Of a stretch of 64,000 nucleotides of DNA, positions 46,001 through 53,291 are shown piece by piece. Below the pieces are notes generated by a model. The model was not told the DNA's origin, did no database searches, and saw only the letters and a program-made list of their open reading frames with translations. This DNA is from an uncultured Kordiimonas sp. (lineage in GTDB: Bacteria; Pseudomonadota; Alphaproteobacteria; Sphingomonadales; Kordiimonadaceae). Within the stretch, counting starts at the first letter, position 1. Each line of letters begins with the position of its first letter. The stretch is taken from NCBI GenBank assembly GCA_947492375.1, contig CANLMI010000001.1:310001-374000 (forward strand). Direction: 5' to 3'. Both the position numbers and the translations under genes were made by a program.

Positions 46001-46078
46001 TTAGCTTCAATTCTTACGGTGTTTTTTGTGCCAGTCCTTTATCGCTTGTTTTTCGCAAAGCATATAAAGAGCACTTAG
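43016..46078 (+). CDS. RND family multidrug efflux permease (AcrB/HAE1-like)
   Basis: A 1020-residue proton-driven pump with the twelve-helix RND plan. Helix 1 lies near residues 15-30, and a large periplasmic loop follows (FPGMPPSRMEKLIAEKVERKI). The helix 4 relay ISLGLLVDNGVVIVEDI holds an Asp, although only one Asp of the usual DD pair is obvious there (LVDNGV instead of VDDAIVV). The second half repeats the plan, with LAGIVINNAIVLIDQID. The DN replacement is common in the HAE1-like and uncharacterised RND groups. The drug or substrate is unknown. It forms an operon with the adaptor. Confidence 0.9.
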   Translation: MSFLTHLGIEKERFTILIMISLIIAGLLSYLDFPKREDPEISIRQAEVIVQFPGMPPSRMEKLIAEKVERKIRAIEEVKDIETLLVTGRIKISVILEDNATQFDQIWQELRDKMSDVARDLPEGTEGPFVNTDIGDVTIASIAMTAEGFTYREMEVAAKELQRQLYLVDGVGKVELLGVQEERVWLEVDAERIASVGNQLQQLINDLQAQNIILPAGELNAAGTSMLLEATGDFKTIADVERMLTRISDTNEYSRLLDLVTVKRGYASPPQSPVFYNGRPALTVAVQMQPSFDIQRVGRGIQETVTAFEATLPIGYELNFATFQPDAVSTAIDDALSNVGQTFIVVVLIVLAFLGWRSGLVIASIVPFAVMFTLLGMGILDIALEQVSIAAVIISLGLLVDNGVVIVEDILRQINNKVHCRDAALSSGRQFAMPLLVSSLTTVFAFTPFFLLDGSSGEYAFSLGAVVTLTLFGSWLSSMYFLPLIAANFLKSKGKHEAVEEQDEVGNKASPQYVRIYERLLSIVLKSGIWAIVVCYGLVVLSFSFFTSIPSEQFPESERSEVLVYMDMPKAAHIEDTIRIASSVGRWINNKDENPGIKDQILYVGFGGPRFYLALSPAERSPSSAFFLVNATSHEEATAFGEKAKRHLFENYPDARFKVKRLSMGASESGTVKIEITGEDYDRLLALGRSVENTFRKMPGIVQNENDWGEKVVKFVIDVDQDKARRLGISSETMSQLLSSYFNGFQISDYREDNQSIPIVLRASEKDRDSLEDLLNITLTGDGQAISMEQVSTLRPVLEYSQIRRKNQVRTITVTAKSDTLTAGALLAAVKKDLDKLDLSGGYKVDIGGEIQDAGETNEKLAAGMPYALMLMLLAVVFQFNSLRRAVIVFMTVPLIFIGIPYGLLLTGEPLSFFGILGIISLAGIVINNAIVLIDQIDIDAKALPIQDAIVAAAGKRLRPILLTSITTVIGLLPLYLFGGVLWAPLAIVMMSGLALASILTVFFVPVLYRLFFAKHIKST

Positions 46079-46303
46079 ATATGTGTTGCTTATGAACCAT
46101 TATATTGGCTCAACCCTGTTGACGCGTGTTCGTGGTTAATATGTAGATTGTGCCACAGCTACCGTTATGAACACTGCGGTGAAAACTAACAGTAAGAAAA
46201 TGCAGCTTACCCAGAGTTGAAAAGATCTTATGACGTTTTTTACGCAGCTCATGTGTGGCCTTGTTATAAATGAGTAGCACAACCATATTCCCGGGTTTTA
46301 AAG

Positions 46304-46362
46304 TCAAGGGCCTCTATTCAAGGGCCTCTATTCAAGGGACGGAACTGAGGCCCTTGAATAGA
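46304..46362. repeat. 14-bp direct repeat with an inverted third copy (alternative hairpins)
   Basis: TCAAGGGCCTCTAT occurs at 46304-46317 and again at 46318-46331. The inverse AGGCCCTTGAATAGA at 46348-46362 pairs perfectly with 46313-46327 (15 bp) or alternatively with 46328-46338 (11 bp). It lies between the convergent efflux permease and LysR genes and may act in termination. The rest of the 327-base gap shows no supported gene. Confidence 0.5.
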
Positions 46363-46405
46363 AAATGTGGCGTGTAGAAAGTGCTATTATATTGAATTGT
46401 TGCCG

Positions 46406-47296
46406 CTAAATTTTTTCACGCAAAGGCTCAAACGCTTCCCGTGAGGCTTGCAATACGGCGCCAATGCCGGCTGAGTGCCGCCTTCCGCGCACTGTTACTA
46501 CCTTTATCTGGCGCGAAAATGGTAATTTAGGCACTGAAATTGTCGTAAGCCCGTCGACCACGATCGAAGATTCTCCCAAGAGTGATATACCCATACCGTT
46601 CTTAACCATCGCTTGAACCCAGTCATCTCTATCACTGGAGAAAACTCTGCGTAGATTAATACCGTGTTCCGCTAAATAATCCTTTTCGCGAATTACAAAC
46701 TCGCATTCAGTCCGTTCGATAAACGGCTGTCCGGTTAATGAAAGTATATCTACTGTTTCTTGCTGGGCAAAGGGGTGAGCAGCATTGACAACAATTTTCA
46801 CAGGTTCAGTATATAGTGGTATGACATGAAATTTTTCGTCAAAGCCGTTTGGCTGGCCGCAAATTGCCAAGTCAATAATGCCATTTTCTAACATGTATTG
46901 TAGTTTCTTTGAACTACCATTGATTATTGATATTTCAACTCCTGTGAATAGTTCCTGAATTTTTTTCACAAGGTTCAATAATCGATTTGGCCCTATGGTG
47001 CATAAAACGCCGACAGAGACGGGTGTTCTCTCCAATGAATTATATTTACGGGCAACTTCTTCCATGCTGCCTGCGTTTTCACAGATTTGTTCAAAATAGG
47101 GTAGTACCAGTTTACCAAGTTCTGTTAAATGAGATTGCTCCCTTTCTCGACGAACTAACGGCCCGCCCAGCTTGGTTTCGAGGCCTTTGACTATTCTGCT
47201 AACAGTTGGCTGGCTGATGTTCAGATCTGTTGCAGCTTTGGAAAAGTTAAGTGTTTTAGCCAAAGCTAAAAAAGTTCTCACCTGTTCAATGTCCAT
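46406..47296 (-). CDS. LysR-family transcriptional regulator
   Basis: A 296-residue LysR regulator. The HTH covers about residues 1-60 (MDIEQVRTFLALAKTLNFSKAATDLNISQPTVSRIVKGLETKLGGPLVRRER), and the substrate-binding domain from about 90 begins TPVSVGVLCTIGPNRLLNLV. DLAICGQPNGF and GMGISLLGESS are usual family elements. The gene lies 166 bases downstream of the P460/cytochrome c fusion on the same strand, so it may belong to that redox cluster, or it may regulate the convergent efflux genes. The ligand cannot be read. Confidence 0.88.
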   Translation of the reverse strand: MDIEQVRTFLALAKTLNFSKAATDLNISQPTVSRIVKGLETKLGGPLVRREREQSHLTELGKLVLPYFEQICENAGSMEEVARKYNSLERTPVSVGVLCTIGPNRLLNLVKKIQELFTGVEISIINGSSKKLQYMLENGIIDLAICGQPNGFDEKFHVIPLYTEPVKIVVNAAHPFAQQETVDILSLTGQPFIERTECEFVIREKDYLAEHGINLRRVFSSDRDDWVQAMVKNGMGISLLGESSIVVDGLTTISVPKLPFSRQIKVVTVRGRRHSAGIGAVLQASREAFEPLREKI

Positions 47297-47462
47297 ATGA
47301 ACTCTTTCATTATTGTTTTTAGTTCAGATCTACTATGCCCGAAAATGTTTAAGATTTTCCAAGAAGTCTCATGAATATTGGACTCATGACTTTGTAAACT
47401 TTCTTGAACATATTTAAAGTCTGGCAATAGTAATTCTGTTTTTAGGGTAAAATCGATAATTT

Positions 47463-48482
47463 CTATTTGTTAAAGAGATAACTAATAACGGCCTCACGCT
47501 CTGTTTCATCTTTAATCCCACGAGGGAATAGGGAACCCATGCGGTTTCCTTTTATAAAGTTTTTAACATCGCTTAAATGAGCATCCAGATTTTCTCTGGT
47601 CCATGTGATGCCAGAATTTTTTATAGCGTCGGAGTATTTATAATCTTGCCAAAACCCGGCTTTGCGATTTGCTACGCCTGCAAGTGATGGCCCCAGTTTA
47701 TGCACTCCCGGATTTAGCGAATGGCATGCGATACAACGCTTAAATACTTTTTCGCCTAGTTTAAGTGTCTTACTGTCATCTTTTGTCGAATTAGCTGGCA
47801 TGTTTGTATCTGCCATAGATTTTCTCGTACTTGTGGAGGCCAGTTTGTTTGAAATGCTTTTCAATGCCGGGTAACCATCAACATATATCCAGTCCGTGTC
47901 TTTGGCTGGAATGTGGCATTCCAGACAATCTGATTTATAGTCTTTAGCGACCTGATCGTTGGTATTGTCTTCGTTAAACAATGCCCAGCCCCAGCCGTCC
48001 CCCCAGAGTGGGTTCTCAGGGAAGCGGTTTTTCTGATCCTTGATCATGAAAAACCTTACAATAGTGTCCGCAGACCAAGAGGCTTCGCCTGTTGTAAGTG
48101 TTTTGTGGTGGGTTTTTACAACCTCTTTCAAGATAGGGGCACCATCGGGGAACGTACCGGTTTTTAGATATTCTTCCGCAACATGGGGAGGGGAGTAAAC
48201 ATTGTGAAGTGTAAGGTTATCCTCACCTTCTCCAGCTACTGACCAAGTACCCAAATGCTGCCATTTTTTACGATATTCATGCGGGAAACTGATATTACCT
48301 TGATCATCTACATATGCTGAAAAATGCGATGATGGGCTAGAGTTTTCATTACTGTCGATTTCATTAGAAGCCGAGAGAGGCCCTGAAAGTATCGGCGAAA
48401 AGGCATTAAAAAAAATGGCAAATATGCCCATTATAATGCTTGAATAGATTAGCTTATTCCACATTGGTTTTCTCCTGCTCAA
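47463..48482 (-). CDS. Cytochrome P460-like domain fused to class I cytochrome c
   Basis: A 339-residue exported diheme protein. An N-terminal signal/anchor helix covers about residues 11-33. A P460-type domain spans about 65-208 (LTLHNVYSPPHVAEEYLKTGTFPDGAPILKEVVK...GDGWGWALF) with CLECH at 186-190. After a short linker comes a class I cytochrome c with CIACH at 250-254, GPSLAGVANRKAG, and a probable axial Met in GNRMGSLFP. P460 proteins oxidise hydroxylamine or bind nitric oxide; the fused cytochrome c could carry electrons away. Whether the lysine crosslink of true P460 heme forms cannot be judged. It is divergent from a stand-alone P460 gene across 813 bases. Confidence 0.85.
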   Translation of the reverse strand: MSRRKPMWNKLIYSSIIMGIFAIFFNAFSPILSGPLSASNEIDSNENSSPSSHFSAYVDDQGNISFPHEYRKKWQHLGTWSVAGEGEDNLTLHNVYSPPHVAEEYLKTGTFPDGAPILKEVVKTHHKTLTTGEASWSADTIVRFFMIKDQKNRFPENPLWGDGWGWALFNEDNTNDQVAKDYKSDCLECHIPAKDTDWIYVDGYPALKSISNKLASTSTRKSMADTNMPANSTKDDSKTLKLGEKVFKRCIACHSLNPGVHKLGPSLAGVANRKAGFWQDYKYSDAIKNSGITWTRENLDAHLSDVKNFIKGNRMGSLFPRGIKDETEREAVISYLFNK

Positions 48483-49295
48483 TTGTCAGAAAATATTGTT
48501 GTTTTTACTCTAAAACTCAAAGTACGACTGTAGTTATTGCAAATATTATGTTTGCTGATTGTGTGTTAGAGCGTCTTTCAACGTGGAGGTTGCTTGATAC
48601 CTCTTTTTCATAATTTCCCCTTCCTTATAAGACCTTAACTGTTCCTGAACAGTAAGTTACTTCAGTGAAATGATACGCAATCACTGTAAGTTTGCCGAGT
48701 AGACTGATAGCCTTAACATTTTGAAAAATAGGCTTATTTCTTCAGCGAGAAATAAACAGACTGTGTGCAACGTCAATACATATTCATATACTGAATAGAT
48801 TTAATACGATAGTTCTGGAGTCGTTGATGTTTTATTGATTATCGAATTGGCCATGCTTTGTAAGTCTATAAAAGTAAATATATATTTGTATGGTTGCATG
48901 GGGAAATAAAGCAATTTTCAAAATATCATCACATACGTGGTGGAGGCCCGATTCAACTCAAGAAAGTACAGTTTGTAATCTCCATTAAGTTTGTCCGGCA
49001 ATATATGATGACTTCAATGTACAAGGCCTTGTTTCCATTCTTCTGATTAAGAATATGGCTGTTAATAGAAACGATACACTTAATACATGATGTTTTGAGA
49101 GGTGAGTGTGGTATTTTTTATTTATATATTTCAGTTACTTAGTTGTATATTATTTTTACTTGTATAACTTTTGTTGAACTTCTTGTGAAGTAGACAGTCA
49201 ATCAATTTTCACTATGGTTGTGCGGCGTTTTGGAAAAGCGATGTGCAGTAAAACATGATTATGAATTGCTGCTTTAATTATGGAAAGGGAGTAGT
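48483..49295. other. 813-base divergent intergenic region between two P460 genes
   Basis: This is the longest gene-free stretch in the window. It is AT-rich with no open frame I can support and no tRNA or clear hairpin. I saw no convincing FNR or NnrR site (TTGAT-N4-ATCAA). It must hold the promoters for both P460 genes and could hide an RNA. Confidence 0.4.
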
Positions 49296-49895
49296 ATGAA
49301 GAAAAGTTACAGGATAGCGGCTACGGCTTTGGTTATTTCTGCAATGGCTAGCGGTGTAGCGCTTGCTGCGGATAAATTGCCAAAGAAAGCACATGCAAAA
49401 TTTACTTCGGCGGGTGCGGTTAAAGCTCCTAGTAAATGGCGCGAGTGGGTTTTTGTTGGCGCTCCTTTAACGCCTAACGCGTTAAACGGCGGTGCGGCAC
49501 CGTTCCCAGAGTTTCATAACGTATATGTAGAGCCAAAGGCTTACAAATATTACATGAAACATGGCAAATGGGCTGAAGGTTCGCAGATTGCCAAAGAGCT
49601 TGTCACTGTTCGCGAAAATAACAATGCAGAAGATGGGTCTTCCCAAGAAGTAAGTGGTGTTGGTTACCAGCAAGGTGAATTTGCAGGCCTCGAACTATCA
49701 GTAAAAGATAGCAAGCGGTTCAAAGGTGAGCCTGGTGGTTGGGCATATTTCAGTTTTGGCCACCACACACCTCCTTATGAAAAAACGGCTGAAGCATTTC
49801 CGACAGAAAGCTGCAATTCTTGCCATGAGGCAAATGCAGGTGATGACTTTGTCTTTACTCAGTTTTACCCTGTTCTAAGAGCCGGTAAAAAATAA
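49296..49895 (+). CDS. Cytochrome P460 family protein
   Basis: A 199-residue periplasmic heme protein. A signal peptide covers residues 1-25 (cleavage near LAADK). The P460 fold shows FHNVYVEPKAYKYYMKHGKWAEGSQIAKELVTVR, then GGWAYFSFGHHTPPYEK, and the heme-attachment site CNSCH at 173-177 followed by DDFVFTQFYPVLR. K100, in IAKELV, is a candidate for the crosslinking lysine by position, but cytochrome c'-beta relatives without the crosslink look similar. A role in hydroxylamine or NO handling is inferred. A ribosome site GGAAAGGGAG precedes the ATG. Confidence 0.88.
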   Translation: MKKSYRIAATALVISAMASGVALAADKLPKKAHAKFTSAGAVKAPSKWREWVFVGAPLTPNALNGGAAPFPEFHNVYVEPKAYKYYMKHGKWAEGSQIAKELVTVRENNNAEDGSSQEVSGVGYQQGEFAGLELSVKDSKRFKGEPGGWAYFSFGHHTPPYEKTAEAFPTESCNSCHEANAGDDFVFTQFYPVLRAGKK

Positions 49896-50355
49896 CTGTA
49901 GTTTGGCCCCCCGGAAAGAAGGTATTGATTGGGGAATGGATGATAGTTGCCAACATTTAATGTAGGTGGGCTATTAGACCGTATGTTTATAATACCTTCT
50001 TTTCTGAGGCTATTGGTAAATTATATTACCAAATTTATGACTGATAATATGTAAGTGATTATTGCTAACCCGTTATTGTAACAGGTTTGGATGTTTACTA
50101 TTGGTCGGGAAATCTGAGTATTTGTGCGCGATATGTATTTAAGCACATTTGGCCTTGATCAGGGTTCCAGTTTGATTGGTATTATTCATAACCAGATAAA
50201 CATTCCTACCTAGATAGCCACTATCCTTCGTTAATGTGGTTATAGAGATAATTTGGTTACCGAAAGCATAAAACCTCAATTGGTAATTGTAGGTTAATGG
50301 TGAACTGTATCTTGCAGTTAATACATATATTCAAAATCTAACCGTGTGTGAGCTA
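49896..50355. other. 460-base intergenic region between P460 and response regulator genes
   Basis: AAAGAAGGTATT at 49915-49926 is inverted at 49991-50002 with a 64-base spacer, which may close a long hairpin at the end of the P460 transcript. Otherwise no gene or known RNA is seen. A promoter for the response regulator is expected near the right end. Confidence 0.35.
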
Positions 50356-50943
50356 ATGGATTTTATGGCGACGACCTGCGAAAATAGATATAAACTATTG
50401 AAAGTTGATAACAATGACGCTTTGTCATCCAAATTAACAAGTGATTTAGCTAAATATGGGTGCGATATTAGATTGGCATCTGATAAGAAGCAGTCGCTGG
50501 AGGCGGCAAAGTCATTTCGACCTGATTTGGTTCTTTTAGATATTCAACTAGGTGAAGAAAATGGTTTGGAACTTGTTCCTCAGCTTCGGGAAATACTGCC
50601 AGATGCGCGGATTGTAATATTAACCAGCCATGGATCATTAGAGAGCGCTACCTGGGCGATAAAAGCAGGGGCTAATGATTATTTGATTAAGCCGGGCGAT
50701 TCTGGGCTTATTTTTGATATAATGATAGATGCAAAAGCCGAAGAGGCTGTTTCAGACGTTGTGTCTAATCCTTATGAGCTTCGTTCAATATATGTTATGG
50801 ATACTCTTTCAAGTGAAAAGTTTAATGTTTCACGAACAGCTAAGAGGCTTCAGATACAACGAAGAAGTTTGCAGCGGTTTCTCTCCCGGCAGCGAAGTAG
50901 AACTGCGTACGCTGACAAATGTTTGAATAACGAGGCTATATAA
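50356..50943 (+). CDS. Response regulator of the RegA/PrrA/ActR type
   Basis: A 195-residue response regulator. The receiver domain contains the phosphoacceptor Asp in LVLLDIQLGEENG, the Thr in IVILTSHGS, and the Lys in YLIKPGD. The first acidic pocket reads VDNND instead of the usual VDDD, so one acidic residue of the pair is Asn. The C-terminus is a Fis-type helix-turn-helix (FNVSRTAKRLQIQRRSLQRFLSRQRSR), as in the RegA/ActR redox regulators of Alphaproteobacteria. No histidine kinase is in the window. A GTG at 50344 is an alternative start. It is placed between cytochrome P460 and cytochrome b561 genes. Confidence 0.8.
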   Translation: MDFMATTCENRYKLLKVDNNDALSSKLTSDLAKYGCDIRLASDKKQSLEAAKSFRPDLVLLDIQLGEENGLELVPQLREILPDARIVILTSHGSLESATWAIKAGANDYLIKPGDSGLIFDIMIDAKAEEAVSDVVSNPYELRSIYVMDTLSSEKFNVSRTAKRLQIQRRSLQRFLSRQRSRTAYADKCLNNEAI

Positions 50944-50992
50944 GTAGCTGGTATCTTTATTGCCTCGTTCGCTGATAGCCTGGACTATATAA

Positions 50993-51559
50993 ATGAATTT
51001 ACCTCCCTATAATATAAAGCAGGCGAAAGCGCCTGGTAGGTGTGTTTGGATTACCCACTGGTTAGTTGCCGGGATGGTTTTGTTTACGCTGTCGAGTGGT
51101 TATTTCATGTCAGATACGAATTGGAATGGTATAGGGCTAATCTCGCGAAGTGATTTATACATGGTACACAAATCAGTTGGTGCTCTTGTCGCTCCGTTGT
51201 TGATTGTATGGTTGGTTGTACGTTTACAAGGTGTTATCCGCAATAAGTTCCAGCCTTTCAGTATAGTGAAAATTTTTCATGTAACTATTTTCATAATATT
51301 ATCGGTGATTGTGCTTTCGGGTTGGGCTGGTAGTTCTGCTGGTGGGTATAATGATCGAATATTTATTTTAAGCCTCTTTCCTGAACTTTTCGCTGAACGG
51401 GATATTAAGCGGTCGCTTGAATTGTATGCCGACCATAAATATGCCGTGAGCTTTTTATGGAAGCTTCTGCTTTTGCATATGGTGGGGGCGATTTATCATT
51501 ATAAAGGCGATACGATTGCTCGTAACCTTATAGAGATGAAGCGAAAATATATAAAATAG
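50993..51559 (+). CDS. Cytochrome b561 family protein
   Basis: A 188-residue four-helix membrane cytochrome b. Candidate heme ligands are His in WITHWLVAG (helix 1), His in YMVHKSVGALVAP (helix 2), His in YADHKYAVSFLWKLLLLH (between helices 3 and 4), and the HMVGAIYHYKGD ending, as in the CybB-type family. It would move electrons between quinol and a periplasmic partner, which could be one of the P460 or c-type proteins nearby. It follows the response regulator by 49 bases, probably in one transcript. Confidence 0.88.
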   Translation: MNLPPYNIKQAKAPGRCVWITHWLVAGMVLFTLSSGYFMSDTNWNGIGLISRSDLYMVHKSVGALVAPLLIVWLVVRLQGVIRNKFQPFSIVKIFHVTIFIILSVIVLSGWAGSSAGGYNDRIFILSLFPELFAERDIKRSLELYADHKYAVSFLWKLLLLHMVGAIYHYKGDTIARNLIEMKRKYIK

Positions 51560-51628
51560 GGTTGCAAGCCCTAAGCAATTGAAAGTCTAGTTATTGCAAA
51601 AAAGCTATAGTTATAGCGAATAATAACA

Positions 51629-52387
51629 GTGGATATACTTATCGCTGTGGCGATCATCTATGCCTTTGTTACGCGGCAATTTGACGAGGATAGTCAACAA
51701 ATTGCCTTAGACACTGTGGACCTCACCGAAGAAGATTTTGGCACTGATGTCACAAATCTTGGCCCACCATCTATTGAAGCGCTCACGCTTACAAATCGTC
51801 TTATTGGAATAGCCAGTATAAAACAGGATATCGATGTGTATTTTGCCGACATTACTGATGGTTGGGCCGGGTTCGCTACCATAGTGAAAAAACGCAGGGT
51901 CATAGTTTATGACCGAGACTATTTCCATCGGAACAAAACAATTTCTTACCATGTCCTGAAAACGGTTGGTCATGAGATTTGCCATCATACAGCAACTCAC
52001 CTTGTAACAACCGATAGGACCAAACATGAAGAAGAATTGGAAGCTGATTGGTGCGCCGGGAATATGTTTGCTCGGTTAAACATTCCTCTCGCTGCGGCAA
52101 AGACTGTTTTTGACTATAAAAAAGCTGCAACAGAACACCATCCGGCAACTGATGTTCGTAACAGGTCATTTCTTGATGGGTGGCATCATGGTGAGCTTAT
52201 GAAGGCAATTGAAGCGCCAATGTGCAAAGCTGGTTGGGCTGGAGAGCAGATAGATGTTTATGGCACGCCGTGCCGTATGGCTACCCATTGCTTGCCAAGA
52301 AACTTTGTCGTCCAAAAGAGACAATGCCCCTTCCACATCTGCTACGGAAAATCGCTTAAAGAATTTTTGAGCGATTTCTTTATTTGA
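51629..52387 (+). CDS. Membrane-anchored gluzincin-like metallopeptidase with an antisense-derived tail
   Basis: A 252-residue protein from a GTG. A short N-terminal helix (MDILIAVAIIYAFVT) anchors it. A zinc motif HEICH stands at about residues 115-119 with a second Glu in EEELEADWCAG some 20 residues later, so it is a gluzincin-like peptidase. The last 45 or so residues, after about residue 207, are Cys/His/Arg-rich and unlike the rest. On the other strand the same DNA encodes the beginning of a SnoaL-like protein. The natural C-terminus was therefore probably lost in a rearrangement. Substrate and activity are unknown. Confidence 0.65.
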   Translation: MDILIAVAIIYAFVTRQFDEDSQQIALDTVDLTEEDFGTDVTNLGPPSIEALTLTNRLIGIASIKQDIDVYFADITDGWAGFATIVKKRRVIVYDRDYFHRNKTISYHVLKTVGHEICHHTATHLVTTDRTKHEEELEADWCAGNMFARLNIPLAAAKTVFDYKKAATEHHPATDVRNRSFLDGWHHGELMKAIEAPMCKAGWAGEQIDVYGTPCRMATHCLPRNFVVQKRQCPFHICYGKSLKEFLSDFFI

Positions 52388-52399
52388 CAACTCAGGCAT
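52166..52399 (-). pseudogene. Truncated SnoaL-like gene (5' end only)
   Basis: The first 40 or so residues (MPELSNKEIAQKFFKRFSVA, then DVEGALSLLDDKVSWQAMG) match the start of SnoaL-like/NTF2-fold proteins. After that the frame runs into the antisense of the metallopeptidase gene and ends without the remaining 80-90 residues of the fold. The ATG overlaps the stop of the upstream enoyl-CoA hydratase (TAATG), the mark of a genuine operon member. It is thus a truncated remnant, with the breakpoint near 52255-52280. Confidence 0.65.
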
Positions 52400-53244
52400 T
52401 AGTTAATGTCCTGTACATCCATAACCAACTCATTCCATTTGCGTTGGTTTTCAATGTCATGCTCAAGGCCTTGTTCGTCAGCAATTGTGAAACGCTTAAG
52501 TGCTGGCGTTTTACTGGTTGCTTGATAAAGCCAATATGCTTCTGCTTTCAAAGCATCTTCAATTGGTTTGTCGATGGATTCGTAAACTGTTTGCTTACAG
52601 GCGTTGATTGATTCCGCCGGGAATTTGGTAATCCGTTTTGCTAATGTATCAACATATTCACCGATTTCATCAGGCTCTAATGCTCGGTTAATTGTCCCCA
52701 TCCGCTCAGCTTCATCGGCATCAAAGTCACGGGCGCTCAGGATAATCTCTAGCGCGCGCCCAAGGCCTGTTTGACGTGCCATGCGCGATGCGCCGCCACC
52801 ACACGGTAGAATACCCATGCCGACTTCCATTTGCATGAATTTATATTTGCCCCGCGCTGCAAAACGCATATCGAGTGCTAATGCAAGTTCGTGCCCACCG
52901 CCACGGGCAAAACCTTCGAGTTTGGCAATCGTCGCTTGTGGTACCTTGCTGATCCGCTCGCACACTGCCTGTAGGTCCAGGAGCTGTGCCTCTTCTCGGG
53001 ATACCGTCTCATCGGACATATCTTTTAAGAGTTCTGTGTCATAGTGACAGACCCAGATTTCAGGGTTCGCAGACTGGAAGACAACAACTTTCGTTGCGCG
53101 GTCGCGTTCAAGGCGCATTGCGAGGCTGTTGAGATCAGCGAGCATTTCCTGTCCCTGTACATTGACCGTTCCAAAGTCAAAGGTGACGGTTAAAATGCCC
53201 CCATCTTGCTCAGCCTTAAATGTGGTAAAGCCTTCATATTTCAT
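52399..53244 (-). CDS. Enoyl-CoA hydratase/isomerase family protein
   Basis: A 281-residue crotonase-fold protein. GTVNVQGQEMLADLNSLAMRLERD opens the fold, KLEGFARGGGHELALALDMRFAA forms the CoA/oxyanion region, and MEVGMGILPCGGGASRMARQTGLGRALEIILSARDFDADEAERMGTINRAL follows. The usual catalytic glutamate positions are partly changed (HELALALD; VGMGILPCGGGASR), so the precise reaction is unclear. In the minus-strand operon it follows the SDR by 47 bases and overlaps the truncated SnoaL-like gene, which it is translationally coupled to. Confidence 0.85.
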   Translation of the reverse strand: MKYEGFTTFKAEQDGGILTVTFDFGTVNVQGQEMLADLNSLAMRLERDRATKVVVFQSANPEIWVCHYDTELLKDMSDETVSREEAQLLDLQAVCERISKVPQATIAKLEGFARGGGHELALALDMRFAARGKYKFMQMEVGMGILPCGGGASRMARQTGLGRALEIILSARDFDADEAERMGTINRALEPDEIGEYVDTLAKRITKFPAESINACKQTVYESIDKPIEDALKAEAYWLYQATSKTPALKRFTIADEQGLEHDIENQRKWNELVMDVQDIN

Positions 53245-53291
53245 TGGTTAATTTCCTCTCGATTTTTATTGAAGGTTAATGTTGGTACTCA

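Noticed and set aside
46110-46307. A 65-codon minus-strand open frame between convergent genes
   Set aside because: It has no ribosome site, domain or conservation signal, and its 5' end enters the 14-bp repeat.
48483-49295. FNR/NnrR-type operators in the P460 divergent region
   Set aside because: Several TTGAT-like half sites exist, but none has a matching second half at the required distance.
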